Positions 18,891 through 27,820 of a stretch of DNA of 64,000 nt are shown here, in pieces. Source of the stretch: Pricia mediterranea (lineage in GTDB: Bacteria > Bacteroidota > Bacteroidia > Flavobacteriales > Flavobacteriaceae); contig NZ_JAVTTP010000001.1 in NCBI RefSeq assembly GCF_032248455.1, forward strand, positions 2,044,501 to 2,108,500, read 5' to 3'. Position 1 is the first letter of the stretch. Each line of letters begins with the position of its first letter. A program made the position numbers and the translations under genes. The notes below the pieces were generated by a model, which saw only the letters and a program-made list of their open reading frames with translations, had not been told where the DNA came from and did no database searches.

Positions 18891-19220
18891 TTAGAGCATT
18901 CCCAATTCCAATTTGGCTTCCTCACTCATCAAATCTTGGCTCCAAGGTGGATCGAAAGTCATTTCTACTTCGGCGTCCTTGACCACATCCAAGGATTTTA
19001 CCCGCTCTTCCACCTCGGCAGGCAGCGATTCGGCCACCGGGCAGTTGGGGGAGGTCAGGGTCATAAGAATCTTCACCTCGTTGTCTTCGTTTACAAAAAC
19101 ATCATAAATCAATCCCAGTTCATAAATATCCACTGGAATTTCAGGATCGTATATGGTTTTTAGAACTGTGACAATTTTTTCGCCAAGTTCTTGTGTCTCG
19201 ATTGTTGTTTCTTCGCTCAT
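18891..19220 (-). CDS. sufT: SUF-system DUF59/MIP18-family assembly protein
   Basis: A 109-residue MIP18/PaaD-like protein (ETQELGEKIVTVLKTIYDPE, then LTSPNCPVAESLPAEVEERV). The family helps deliver Fe-S clusters to target enzymes. The invariant Asp-Pro-Glu turn and the Cys in SPNCPVA are present. It lies between sufE and DUF2480 on the minus strand, the usual flavobacterial place. The name sufT is by family and context. Confidence 0.9.
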   Translation of the reverse strand: MSEETTIETQELGEKIVTVLKTIYDPEIPVDIYELGLIYDVFVNEDNEVKILMTLTSPNCPVAESLPAEVEERVKSLDVVKDAEVEMTFDPPWSQDLMSEEAKLELGML

Positions 19221-19314
19221 TTTGAAAAAGTTTATATAGTTAACAAGGGTGCGGAGTTTACGAGAGACATATCAACTCATAAATTAGGCCATAAGGCCGA
19301 AATAAACCCACAAA

Positions 19315-19746
19315 CTAATTTAGCTGTGTCTGATAGGCCACCGCGTATAATTTTAACTGTTTGATCATACTGACCAGACCATTTGCCCTATTGGGAGACA
19401 AATGCTCCTTCAGCCCGATATCGTCAATGAACTGGGTGTCTGCCTCGATAATATCCTGGGGCTTTTGATCGCTGAAAGCCCGCACCAGAATCGCAATAAT
19501 ACCTTTTGTTATAATAGCATCACTATCCGCTGTAAACACAAGCTTATCATCTTCCAGTTCGGCGTGTACCCAAACCTTGCTCTGACACCCCTTTATAATA
19601 TTATCTTCGGTCTTATATTTCTCTTCGATCAACGGTAGGGATTTGCCCAGATCGATCATGTATTCGTACCGCTGCATCCAATCATCGAACATGGAAAACT
19701 CATCGACGATTTGCTGCTGTATTTCCTTGATTTCCATTCCGTTCAT
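19315..19746 (-). CDS. sufE: SufE-family cysteine desulfurase sulfur acceptor
   Basis: A 143-residue SufE. It takes persulfide sulfur from SufS and passes it to the SufBCD scaffold. The acceptor cysteine is Cys54 in IIKGCQSKVW. The N-terminal half matches the family (EFSMFDDWMQRYEYMIDLGK). A promoter box leaves just 5 bases before ATG 19746; ATG 19737 (MEIKEIQ) is the alternative start. It lies 211 bases downstream of sufS, so it may be transcribed separately. Confidence 0.95.
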   Translation of the reverse strand: MNGMEIKEIQQQIVDEFSMFDDWMQRYEYMIDLGKSLPLIEEKYKTEDNIIKGCQSKVWVHAELEDDKLVFTADSDAIITKGIIAILVRAFSDQKPQDIIEADTQFIDDIGLKEHLSPNRANGLVSMIKQLKLYAVAYQTQLN

Positions 19747-19751
19747 TTATG

Positions 19752-19759
19752 CAAAAATA
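19752..19759 (-). promoter_or_regulatory. -7 box TATTTTTG 5 nt before sufE ATG (leaderless)
   Basis: Minus strand reads TATTTTTG, CATAA, ATG. Predicts an internal promoter inside the suf cluster with essentially no leader. Confidence 0.6.
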
Positions 19760-19957
19760 CGATAAGTCGGGCTGCATGTCAAAGGTTTATGAAAGCTTTG
19801 CGATAACAGAACATAGATTTGAATAAGTATGTCAAAAATTGTCGATTACCCGTCAGCCTTCAACAAGTAAGACGGAAAAATACCTGCGGCCGGAATTTCA
19901 GGAATCCAATTTTCCAAGTATTTCCTTAATGGTTTTGCCTTTGTATCGGGCCGGAAA

Positions 19958-21184
19958 CTATTTGAGCATCGCTACGGCCCTTTTTAGTCCTTTTACCAAT
20001 ACATCGACCTCTTCCTTTGTATTATAAAAACAAAAGCTGGCCCGTACCGTTCCGGGAACCTTGTAGAAATCCATTACCGGTTGAGCGCAATGATGGCCGG
20101 TACGGACAGCAATTCCCAATTTATCGAGAATGCTCCCGATGTCGTAGGGGTGGATTCCCTCCACATTGAAGGATATCACGGACGTCTTATTCTTAGCGGT
20201 ACCGTAAATCTTGAGATTATCAATTTCCAACAACTTTTGGGTGGCGTATTCCAAAATTTCATGTTCATACGCTGCGATGGCCTCAAAACCAATGGCGTTC
20301 ATATAATCCAACGCAGCACCGAAAGCGATTCCGCCACAGATGTTGGGCGTACCGGCTTCGAATTTATGGGGCAGGCCCGCGTAGGTGGTTTTTTCAAAAG
20401 TAACCTCGGCGATCATTTCACCTCCGCCCTGATATGGGGGCAATTTATTGAGCCAATCCTCTTTTCCATAAAGCACGCCGACCCCGGTAGGTCCACACAT
20501 TTTATGGGCGGATACCGTATAGAAATCAACATCAAGCTCCTGAACATCGGCCTTGACGTGTGGGGCAGCCTGGGCACCATCAATCAGTACTGCAGCTCCT
20601 ACCTTGTGCGCCTTGCGGATGATTTGCTCAATGGGATTTATAGTGCCCAAAGCATTTGAAATATGGTTGCAAAATACCAGTTTGGTGTTTTTGGAAAGCA
20701 AGGCATCGTATTGATCCATCAGCAATTCCCCCTCTATATTCATCGGAATTACCTTTAGAAGCGCCCCGGTCCGTTCGGACAGCATTTGTAAGGGCACGAT
20801 ATTGGAGTGGTGCTCCATGGCGGAAACCAATATCTCGTCTCCTTCTTCCAGGAATTCGGTAAACCCGTTTGCGACAAGGTTGATGGCATCGGTCGTACCG
20901 GATGTGAAAATTATTTCTTGGGCCTTTTCCGCGTTGAAATGCTGTTGAATCGTATGCCGTGCCTCCTCATATTTGTCCGTAGCCTCTTGCGAAAGCGCAT
21001 GAACGCCCCTATGGATGTTGGCGTTGTAGTTGGAGTAGTAATCCACTATCGCATCGATGACCTGTTTCGGGGTCTGCGAAGTGGCGGCGTTATCGAGATA
21101 GACCAAGGGCTCTCCATTAACCTTTCGGTTAAGGATGGGGAAGTCTTTTCGGATTTTTTGGATGTTTAATCTAGTAGTCTTCAT
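19958..21184 (-). CDS. sufS: SufS cysteine desulfurase
   Basis: PLP-dependent group II cysteine desulfurase, 408 residues from ATG 21184. The PLP lysine is Lys228 (VSAHKMCGPTG) and the persulfide cysteine is Cys366 (RTGHHCAQPV). The frame can be extended to a TTG at 21193, but that codon lies inside the promoter box, so ATG 21184 is chosen. It supplies sulfur to SufE/SufBCD. Upstream lies a dead barrel gene instead of the usual close junction to sufD. Confidence 0.96.
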   Translation of the reverse strand: MKTTRLNIQKIRKDFPILNRKVNGEPLVYLDNAATSQTPKQVIDAIVDYYSNYNANIHRGVHALSQEATDKYEEARHTIQQHFNAEKAQEIIFTSGTTDAINLVANGFTEFLEEGDEILVSAMEHHSNIVPLQMLSERTGALLKVIPMNIEGELLMDQYDALLSKNTKLVFCNHISNALGTINPIEQIIRKAHKVGAAVLIDGAQAAPHVKADVQELDVDFYTVSAHKMCGPTGVGVLYGKEDWLNKLPPYQGGGEMIAEVTFEKTTYAGLPHKFEAGTPNICGGIAFGAALDYMNAIGFEAIAAYEHEILEYATQKLLEIDNLKIYGTAKNKTSVISFNVEGIHPYDIGSILDKLGIAVRTGHHCAQPVMDFYKVPGTVRASFCFYNTKEEVDVLVKGLKRAVAMLK

Positions 21185-21190
21185 AGTACG

Positions 21191-21198
21191 CAAAGATA
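21191..21198 (-). promoter_or_regulatory. -7 box TATCTTTG 6 nt before sufS ATG (leaderless)
   Basis: Minus strand reads TATCTTTG, CGTACT, ATG. It rules out the TTG at 21193 as start and predicts independent transcription of sufS downstream of the pseudogene. Confidence 0.6.
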
Positions 21199-21241
21199 TT
21201 GAGTAAACTTTTAATCGCAGAGAGGATGTCAGTTGTTTTCT

Positions 21242-21786
21242 TTAAGGGAAAAAGTATCCCAAAGATAGTTGAAGGACTCGATGGAAATTTTGCAATTTTG
21301 CGATTTCTCCCTTATAAATATCCCGGAGGCTGTGATAGTAGTCAAGTCGAAAGGAGATTCGTTCATCTAGATTGTAGCCCACTCCCAATAACGCCCCGTA
21401 ATCAAGTCTAAAATCTCCGGAATACGAGTTTCTTGGTTCGACCGCTACAGGAGAGTGCTTAAGTTTACTTACCGAATTGATTAAGAAAGAAATTTACGGA
21501 CCTATCTGCAAGTTCAAATTCCGGTCGAAATGAAAGCTGAACCCTAGGGGTATTGCCAGATAGTTGAACCGTTGAGTTGATTTCAAATACATATCACTCA
21601 TGCCGGGATTTTCAAGGTTAGGTCGGGCATTCTCTGAATACTCGAAAACGAACCCTATTGAGCTATACAACAGTTCGGGATTGATAGACAGCCTATTTCC
21701 TATCGGGATTTCCGCAAAACCTCCAAAATGATATCCGAACCTTGGAGAATTGGTTTCGGTCAAATACCCCTTCTCTTGAAAATTTT
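21242..21786 (-). pseudogene. Broken outer-membrane beta-barrel (porin/PorT-like) gene
   Basis: The minus-strand frame from about 21786 to 21242 encodes the core and C-terminus of a PorT-type barrel (GYHFGGFAEIPIGNRLSINP, later DERISFRLDYYHS, ending QLSLGYFFP). One in-frame TAA at 21494-21496 interrupts LQIGP-x-ISFLIN; CAA (Gln) is the likely ancestor. The frame continues unbroken for 83 codons after that stop. The signal peptide and first strands are absent because the frame runs straight into the end of sufD. Not functional as it stands. Confidence 0.85.
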
Positions 21787-23104
21787 TTAAAGCTCAAACC
21801 CCAAATTAACTCCCAATTTCTCGGCGATCAACTTATTGATCCGGACCTTCAGTTCCGGAATGCGGACGCTGGCGAGTACGTTATTTGCAAAGGCATACAT
21901 CATGAGGGCCCGTGCTTCCTTTTTAGGGATACCCCGGGTCTGGAGGTAGAAAAGCGCCTCCTTGTCCAACTGGCCAATGGTACAACCGTGGGAACATTTT
22001 ACGTCGTCGGCAAAAATCTCAAGTTGGGGCTTGGAGTTGATGGTAGCCTTGTCGCTCATCAGCACATTGTTGTTCTGTTGAAAGGCATCGGTCTTTTGGG
22101 CAATTTTATCGACCACGATCTTCCCATTGAAAACTCCGGTGGAATTCTCTCCGTAGATGCCCTTATAATCTTGATGGCTTTCACAATTGGGCTGTTTGTG
22201 GTGTACTAAGGTATGGTGATCCACGTGCTGCTTCTCTCCCAAGATGGTCACCCCTTTCATGGTAGAATCGATGTATTCCCCGTTTTGATAGAAATTCAAG
22301 TTGTTCCGGGTCAGTTTTCCGCCGAAACAGAAACTGTGGATTTTCACAACACTCTTGTCCTTTTGATCGATATAGGTGTTGTCGATCAGATTAGCGTTAG
22401 CGGTATCATTTTGGATTTTATAATAATCGACAATGGCGCTTTTATCCGCGAAAATCTCCGTTACCGAGTTGGTCAAGACCTCATTGGATGTCAGGCTCTG
22501 GTGTCTTTCGATAACCTGAAGCTCGGCGTTCTCTTCGACGACGATCAGGTTCCTGGGCTGTAGCATCAGGGAAGCCTCGTTTCCGGTGGCGAAATGTATG
22601 ATTTCCACCGGTTTTTTTTGGCATTTTGTTCTTGGGGATGTAAATATAGGCCCCTTCCCTACTGAACGCCGTGTTCAAACTGGTAAGGGACTCGTCTTTT
22701 GAAGCGACCTTGTTGAAATAGACATCGATGACCGGTTTATACATCGGCTTGGTCAAGGCTGCACTCATCAGGCAGATATCAACGCCGTCATGCGTAGTTT
22801 CGGACAGGTAGGAACTGTAGATACCATCGACAAAAACAATCTTATAGGTATCTATCTCATGAATGAAATACTGCTTCACGTCTTTGTACTCCAAGGTGTT
22901 CTCTTCCCTCGGGAAAATACTGAAATCGATTTTTTGAAGACTGTTCAAGGAGGTGTACTTCCACTCTTCCTGTTTTTTGGAAGGAAAGCCTTTCGCTTCG
23001 AAATTTTTCATAGCCTGGGTACGTACGTCGTGCACCGAATGCTCGACGTCGACATTGCCCTCAAAGGCCATAAACGATGATATTAACTTGTCTCTTAAAT
23101 CCAT
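21787..23104 (-). CDS. sufD: SufD scaffold protein, interrupted by +1 frameshift in A8 run
   Basis: Component of the SufBC2D Fe-S scaffold. Residues 1-164 are read in one frame from ATG 23104 (ending IYIPKNKMPKK). The remainder (PVEIIHFATGNEASLM to KLGVNLGFEL) continues in another frame. The switch falls at a run of eight A (minus strand, 22612-22619); seven A would restore a normal 438-residue SufD. Uncorrected, translation runs into a 43-residue basic tail. Because SufD is normally required, a sequencing error or slippage-corrected expression is more likely than loss. Confidence 0.9.
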
Positions 23105-23113
23105 ACTTTGATT

Positions 23114-23155
23114 AGTATTGAGTAATGAGTATTAAGTTGTCAGTACTAGGTAGTG
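23114..23155 (-). repeat. Degenerate heptad repeat between sufC and sufD
   Basis: Six consecutive 7-bp units on the plus strand: AGTATTG, AGTAATG, AGTATTA, AGTTGTC, AGTACTA, GGTAGTG. Phase is kept throughout. Confidence 0.7.
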
Positions 23156-23198
23156 TTGCCAAAATTGCATTGGACCGCAAACCGACAGTCCGTTAATA

Positions 23199-23951
23199 CT
23201 ATATTGCGATTTCTTCTTTAAGCCAGTCGTAACCCCTCTCTTCAAGTTTCAAGGCCAGGTCTTTCCCGCCGGATTTCACAATTTTGCCGTCTAGGATGAC
23301 ATGCACGAAATCGGGAACGATATATTCCAATAACCGTTGGTAATGGGTAATGACAATGGTCGCCCTGTCGTCGCTTCGCAGCTTGTTCACCCCGTTGGCC
23401 ACAATCCGCAGTGCATCGATATCGAGTCCGGAGTCGGTTTCGTCTAAGATAGAGAGCGTGGGCTCCATCATGGCCATCTGAAAAATTTCGTTCCGTTTTT
23501 TCTCTCCTCCAGAAAAGCCATCGTTGATAGATCGGGAAAGAAACTTTCTGTCGATATCCAACAGTTCCGATTTTTCACGGATAAGCTTTAGCATCTCACT
23601 GGCCGGCATGTCTTCTTGGCCCCTGGCCTTTCGGGATTCGTTGATGGCGGTCTTCATAAAATTGGTGACCGATACCCCGGGTATTTCCACCGGATACTGA
23701 AAGGAAAGGAAAATGCCTTTATGGGCCCGCTCTTCGGGCGACATATCGTCTAATTCCTCGCCCTTGTATTCAATCGTACCTTGGTTCACCTCAAAGTCTT
23801 CCTTACCGGCGATTACCGAGGCCAAGGTGCTTTTCCCAGATCCATTGGGACCCATGACGGCGTGTACTTCGCCCGCATTGATTTCAAGGTTGACTCCCTT
23901 TAATATCTTTTTCCCTTCTACGCTTGCGTGTAGGTTCTTTATCTTTAACAT
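23199..23951 (-). CDS. sufC: SufC Fe-S assembly ATPase
   Basis: ABC-type ATPase of 250 residues that powers the SufBCD scaffold in the cytosol. The Walker A is GPNGSGKS at 34-41, the signature is FSGGEKKRNEIFQ, and the Walker B/D-loop region is SILDETDSGLD, the SufC form. Full normal length. Lies between sufB and sufD with repeat-bearing spacers on both sides. Confidence 0.97.
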   Translation of the reverse strand: MLKIKNLHASVEGKKILKGVNLEINAGEVHAVMGPNGSGKSTLASVIAGKEDFEVNQGTIEYKGEELDDMSPEERAHKGIFLSFQYPVEIPGVSVTNFMKTAINESRKARGQEDMPASEMLKLIREKSELLDIDRKFLSRSINDGFSGGEKKRNEIFQMAMMEPTLSILDETDSGLDIDALRIVANGVNKLRSDDRATIVITHYQRLLEYIVPDFVHVILDGKIVKSGGKDLALKLEERGYDWLKEEIAI

Positions 23952-24013
23952 GTTATTTATTTACGTGATTTTTAAAATTGAATCAAACCTGCTACTCTAG
24001 TCCCGTTTCCGAA

Positions 24014-24041
24014 CATCCGTCATCCGTCATCCGTCATCCGT
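24014..24041 (-). repeat. Perfect heptad repeat between sufB and sufC
   Basis: Four exact tandem copies of CATCCGT (ACGGATG on the coding strand) in the 100-base spacer. Confidence 0.95.
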
Positions 24042-24052
24042 CAAATGCAAAC

Positions 24053-25498
24053 CTATCCTACGGAACCTTCCAAACTGATTTCGAGCAACTTTTGCGCTTC
24101 CACGGCAAATTCCATGGGCAGCTTGTTCAATACCTCTTTACTAAAGCCATTGACAATGAGAGCAATCGCTTTTTCAGTGTCGATTCCCCGCTGGTTGCAG
24201 TAGAAAATTTGGTCCTCCCCGATCTTACTGGTCGTGGCCTCGTGTTCAATCATCGCGGTCCGGTTCTTGGCCTCGATATACGGGAAGGTATGCGCCCCAC
24301 AATCATTGCCCATTAGAAGAGAATCACACTGCGAGAAGTTTCGTGCGTTTTCGGCTCGGCTGTTGACCTGCACCAGTCCACGGTAACTGTTTTGGGATTT
24401 TCCTGCGGATATCCCTTTGGATATAATGGTACTTCGGGTGTTTTTGCCCAAATGCACCATCTTGGTGCCCGTATCGGCCTGCTGGAAATTATTGGTCACG
24501 GCGATGGAATAAAATTCCCCGATGGAGTTGTCCCCTTTCAGAATACAGGATGGATACTTCCAGGTCACCGCAGAACCTGTCTCGACTTGCGTCCAGGAAA
24601 TTTTAGCGTTTTTTTCGCACATCCCCCTTTTGGTTACGAAGTTATAGACCCCGCCCTTGCCTTCCTTATTACCGGGGAACCAGTTCTGTACCGTTGAGTA
24701 TTTAATTTCGGCATCGTCCAACGCGATCAGCTCGACCACTGCGGCATGCAGTTGGTTCTCATCGCGAGAGGGCGCCGTACATCCTTCCAAGTAACTGACA
24801 TAACTTCCGGGCTCCGCGATGACCAATGTTCTTTCGAACTGGCCCGTTCCAGCTTGATTGATCCGGAAATAGGTGGAAAGCTCCATAGGGCAGCGTACCC
24901 CTTTCGGAATGTAGCAAAAGCTGCCGTCGGAAAAGACGGCGGAATTCAAGGCTGCATAAAAGTTGTCCCTTTTCGGGACTACCGACCCGATATATTTCTT
25001 GACCAGTTCCGGATGTTCCCTGATGGCCTCCGAAATGGAGCAGAAGATGATTCCTTTTTCCGCCAAGGTCTTTTTGAAGCTCGTGGCAACGGATACGGAA
25101 TCCATAACGACATCGACTGCCACCCCGGCCAATTTCTTTTGTTCATCTATCGAAATACCCAGACGTTTGAAAGTATCGAGCAACTCAGGATCTACGTCAT
25201 CCAGGCTGTCGTACTTGGGTTTGCTATTCGGTGCGGAGTAGTACGAAATCGCCTGAAAATCGGGTTTCTCATAATGCACATTGGCCCACTCGGGCTCCTC
25301 CATCTCCTTCCAATATTTGAAAGCCTCCAAACGCCAAAGTGTCATCCACTCCGGCTCTTCCTTCTTTTTAGAGATGGCTATAACGACCTCTTCGGTTAGC
25401 CCTGGAGGAAAGGTGTCGGACTCGATATCCGTATAAAACCCGTATTCGTACTCTTGGGTTTCCAGTTCTTTTTTAAGTTCTTCTTCTGTGTATGCCAT
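24053..25498 (-). CDS. sufB: SufB Fe-S scaffold protein
   Basis: Core subunit of the SufBC2D complex, 481 residues, the family's usual length. Conserved parts include [39 protein letters not shown] and the C-terminal region [18 protein letters not shown]. Clusters are built between SufB and SufD using sulfur from SufSE. Second gene of the cluster, after sufA. Confidence 0.98.
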   Translation of the reverse strand: MAYTEEELKKELETQEYEYGFYTDIESDTFPPGLTEEVVIAISKKKEEPEWMTLWRLEAFKYWKEMEEPEWANVHYEKPDFQAISYYSAPNSKPKYDSLDDVDPELLDTFKRLGISIDEQKKLAGVAVDVVMDSVSVATSFKKTLAEKGIIFCSISEAIREHPELVKKYIGSVVPKRDNFYAALNSAVFSDGSFCYIPKGVRCPMELSTYFRINQAGTGQFERTLVIAEPGSYVSYLEGCTAPSRDENQLHAAVVELIALDDAEIKYSTVQNWFPGNKEGKGGVYNFVTKRGMCEKNAKISWTQVETGSAVTWKYPSCILKGDNSIGEFYSIAVTNNFQQADTGTKMVHLGKNTRSTIISKGISAGKSQNSYRGLVQVNSRAENARNFSQCDSLLMGNDCGAHTFPYIEAKNRTAMIEHEATTSKIGEDQIFYCNQRGIDTEKAIALIVNGFSKEVLNKLPMEFAVEAQKLLEISLEGSVG

Positions 25499-25532
25499 GG
25501 TTTAGTCTGTCAAATTTTTGAAGTGCAAATGA

Positions 25533-25558
25533 AACAATGGTTATATCGATCCATTGTT
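25533..25558. repeat. Inverted repeat between sufA and sufB
   Basis: AACAATGG (25533-25540) and CCATTGTT (25551-25558) with a 10-base loop, followed by more CATTGTT-like words (TTACATTACTGCATTGTTA). No T run follows. It could be a processing or attenuation hairpin, or another form of the spacer repeats. Confidence 0.6.
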
Positions 25559-25572
25559 ACATTACTGCATTG

Positions 25573-25902
25573 TTAAAGGGAAAAACTCTCCCCGCATCCG
25601 CAAGTTCGTTGAGCATTAGGATTGTTGAAGACAAAGCCCTTACCGTTCAGCCCGCCTGAATATTCCAAGGTGGTGCCAACCAAGTATAAAAAGCTTTTTT
25701 TGTCTATCAGGATACGAACGTCGTTATCCTCGAAAAGCTTGTCAGAGCCCTCGACCTTGTTATCAAATCTGAGCTCATAACTCAATCCGCTGCAACCCCC
25801 GCTCTTGACCCCGACGCGTACGTAATCTTTTGTAGCGTCGTAACCTTCTTCCGTCATCAGGCTCACCACCCGCTTTTTTGCTGTTTCGGAAACTTGAATC
25901 AT
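25573..25902 (-). CDS. sufA: HesB/IscA/SufA-family iron-sulfur carrier
   Basis: A-type carrier of 109 residues. The three cluster-binding cysteines are Cys37 (SGGCSGLSY), Cys101 and Cys103 (CGCGESF). It heads the suf cluster on the minus strand with a promoter box 29 bases upstream and probably hands assembled clusters to apo-proteins. sufA is chosen by context; erpA/iscA would describe the same fold. Confidence 0.94.
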   Translation of the reverse strand: MIQVSETAKKRVVSLMTEEGYDATKDYVRVGVKSGGCSGLSYELRFDNKVEGSDKLFEDNDVRILIDKKSFLYLVGTTLEYSGGLNGKGFVFNNPNAQRTCGCGESFSL

Positions 25903-25931
25903 AGTTCTTTCATATTACTTATAATACGGGA

Positions 25932-25939
25932 CAAATATA
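25932..25939 (-). promoter_or_regulatory. -7 box TATATTTG of the suf cluster
   Basis: Perfect TAnnTTTG, 29 bases before sufA ATG; likely main promoter of sufA-B-C-D. I saw no -33 TTTG partner and no recognisable IscR/SufR operator. Confidence 0.6.
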
Positions 25940-26129
25940 AGCTATTACGAAGGCATGACCATGCCCGCTAACAATATTATAACGAATAGTCATATTAAGG
26001 AATTCTATAGTCGACGCATGGCGGATTGTCCGCACTATGGCGTAGGGTACAGCAATTATTTTGTTGGGATTTAAAAATATTTCATTTAACTTGTCCCCTA
26101 CTTCAGTACTTCACAAACCAAATATCATT

Positions 26130-27593
26130 ATGTCAAAAAAGAAAATGAGCAAGGAGACTGCTGGCCGGTCCCGTAGAAATTTCGTAAAAAACTCTGGTCT
26201 TGCAGCCGCCGGATTTATGATCGTACCCCGCCACGTACTTGGCGGTCCGGGATTTGTGGCCCCCAGCGACACGTTAAACATTGCGGGCATTGGCGTCGGC
26301 GGAAAGGGCAGAAGTGATTTGTCATCCTTTGCCGAAAGTCCGAATGTCAACATTGTTGCGTTATGTGATGTAGATGACCGTCAGGCCGCCGAAGCTAGGG
26401 AGGCATACCCCAAAGCCAAGTATTATCACGATTTCAGGGAAATGCTGGATAAGGAGAAAAACAACATAGACGCCGTTTCCGTATCGACCCCGGATCACAA
26501 CCATGCCCCGGCAGCCTATAAGGCTATGGAAATGGGGAAGCACGTTTACGTTCAAAAACCGCTTACGCATGATATCTGGGAGGCCCGGATGCTTACCGAG
26601 GCGGCCAAAAAATTCAAGGTGGTCACCCAAATGGGAAATCAGGGCGGATCCGGGGACGGGGTGCGCAAAATGAAGGAAATTTATGAGGCAGGATTGATCG
26701 GGGACGTACATACCGTACACTGCTGGACCAATCGGCCCATCTGGCCCCAAGCTTTGGAAACCCCGACTAAAAAAGATAAAATACCGAAAGGTTTAAACTG
26801 GGATTTGTGGTTGGGAACTGCTGAGCAGCGGGATTACAACGATGCCTACCTACCCTTCGATTGGCGTGGCTGGTCCGACTTCGGCACAGGGGCCCTTGGC
26901 GATATGGCCTGTCATATTATGGACCCGGTATATAGAATTCTCCCGATTCTATACCCCACTACGGTAGAATGCAGTGTATCCGATGCCTTTAAGGGAAAAT
27001 TCGAGACCGCCGACTACCCGAAGAGTTTTCCGAACTCAAGTACGATATACCTGAAATATCCGAGGACGGATGGGCAGGGCAGTGTCGATGTGAGCTGGAT
27101 GGACGGGGGATTGCGTCCCGCTAGACCCGACGAACTGGGCGACGACGAGGCCTTCGGAAACTGGGATGGCGGCGTATTATTTATCGGTACCAATGGAAAA
27201 TTGCTGGCGGACTGCTACGGTGAGAACCCACGCTTACTACCTTTGACCCTTAACGAACAGATCAACGTAAAAGAGACCATCCCGCGGGTACCTGAAGGCC
27301 ACTATTTGCAGTGGGTCAACGCCTGTATGGCAGGCTACGGCAATGCGGAGACCAGTTCTTCCTTTGATTATGCCGGTCCATTTACCGAAAGCATACTGAT
27401 CGGTAACCTGGCATTGAAATCCTACTTCGAAGTCGATCCCAGCGCTGAAAACAAAAGCTTCTGGGGCGGTGGCAAGCAGTTCTGGGGCAGAAAGCGCCTT
27501 CAGTGGGATGCCGACAACATGAAAATCACCAATTTCGAACCCGCCAATAAATACGTGAAGCGTACGTACAGAGACGGATATTCGGTAGGATAA
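26130..27593 (+). CDS. Gfo/Idh/MocA-family oxidoreductase with Tat signal
   Basis: NAD(P)-dependent oxidoreductase of 487 residues from ATG 26130; a longer frame from 26061 would bury the signal. The twin-arginine motif SRRNFVK (about 14-20) plus a hydrophobic run predicts Tat export. The Rossmann fold starts at NIAGIGVGGKGRSDL, and the family's EKP-type motif appears as VQKPLTHDIWEA, so the catalytic Lys is kept. Such exported members of Bacteroidota act on sugars or cyclitols. The substrate is not known. Ends at a strong terminator. Confidence 0.9.
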   Translation: MSKKKMSKETAGRSRRNFVKNSGLAAAGFMIVPRHVLGGPGFVAPSDTLNIAGIGVGGKGRSDLSSFAESPNVNIVALCDVDDRQAAEAREAYPKAKYYHDFREMLDKEKNNIDAVSVSTPDHNHAPAAYKAMEMGKHVYVQKPLTHDIWEARMLTEAAKKFKVVTQMGNQGGSGDGVRKMKEIYEAGLIGDVHTVHCWTNRPIWPQALETPTKKDKIPKGLNWDLWLGTAEQRDYNDAYLPFDWRGWSDFGTGALGDMACHIMDPVYRILPILYPTTVECSVSDAFKGKFETADYPKSFPNSSTIYLKYPRTDGQGSVDVSWMDGGLRPARPDELGDDEAFGNWDGGVLFIGTNGKLLADCYGENPRLLPLTLNEQINVKETIPRVPEGHYLQWVNACMAGYGNAETSSSFDYAGPFTESILIGNLALKSYFEVDPSAENKSFWGGGKQFWGRKRLQWDADNMKITNFEPANKYVKRTYRDGYSVG

Positions 27594-27650
27594 TAATTTC
27601 TTTCGCTTTTCCCCACTAAGGAAAACCAGTTTTTATTGTCTAAACTACTT

Positions 27651-27682
27651 AAAACTGGAGCATGCCCGCTCCAGTTTTTTTT
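27651..27682 (+). terminator. Rho-independent terminator after the Gfo/Idh/MocA gene
   Basis: Stem AAAACTGGAGC (27651-27661) and GCTCCAGTTTT (27668-27678), six-base loop, eight T in a row at 27675-27682. Confidence 0.92.
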
Positions 27683-27708
27683 GTCCAATACCCGAAACGA
27701 AATTATAT

Positions 27709-27735
27709 AGGAAGCACACCGTGTGCTCCTTTTTA
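27709..27735 (+). terminator. Second, tandem terminator-like hairpin
   Basis: AGGAAGCACAC with GTGTGCTCCT and a T5 run, 26 bases after the first terminator. One bulge and a very tight loop make it weaker. Confidence 0.55.
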
Positions 27736-27808
27736 TGGTATCGTCGTCCTTTGCCGAAACCAATAGGGATGCGGGCGCCGATCAGCGAAAAATATGGGAA
27801 AATAGCCT

Positions 27809-27816
27809 TACTTTTG
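27809..27816 (+). promoter_or_regulatory. -7 box TACTTTTG 4 nt before thiL ATG (leaderless)
   Basis: Order TACTTTTG, CACC, ATG. Predicts a transcript starting at the start codon. Confidence 0.65.
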
Positions 27817-27820
27817 CACC

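Noticed and set aside
20081-20659. 192-residue open frame opposite sufS
   Set aside because: Shadow frame; sufS is supported by catalytic residues along the same stretch.
24014-24041. Possible CRISPR array from the tandem CATCCGT units
   Set aside because: Units are 7 bp with no spacers; this is a simple tandem repeat.
24746-25399. 217-residue open frame on the plus strand opposite sufB
   Set aside because: Shadow of the sufB coding strand. No family features, and sufB is certain.
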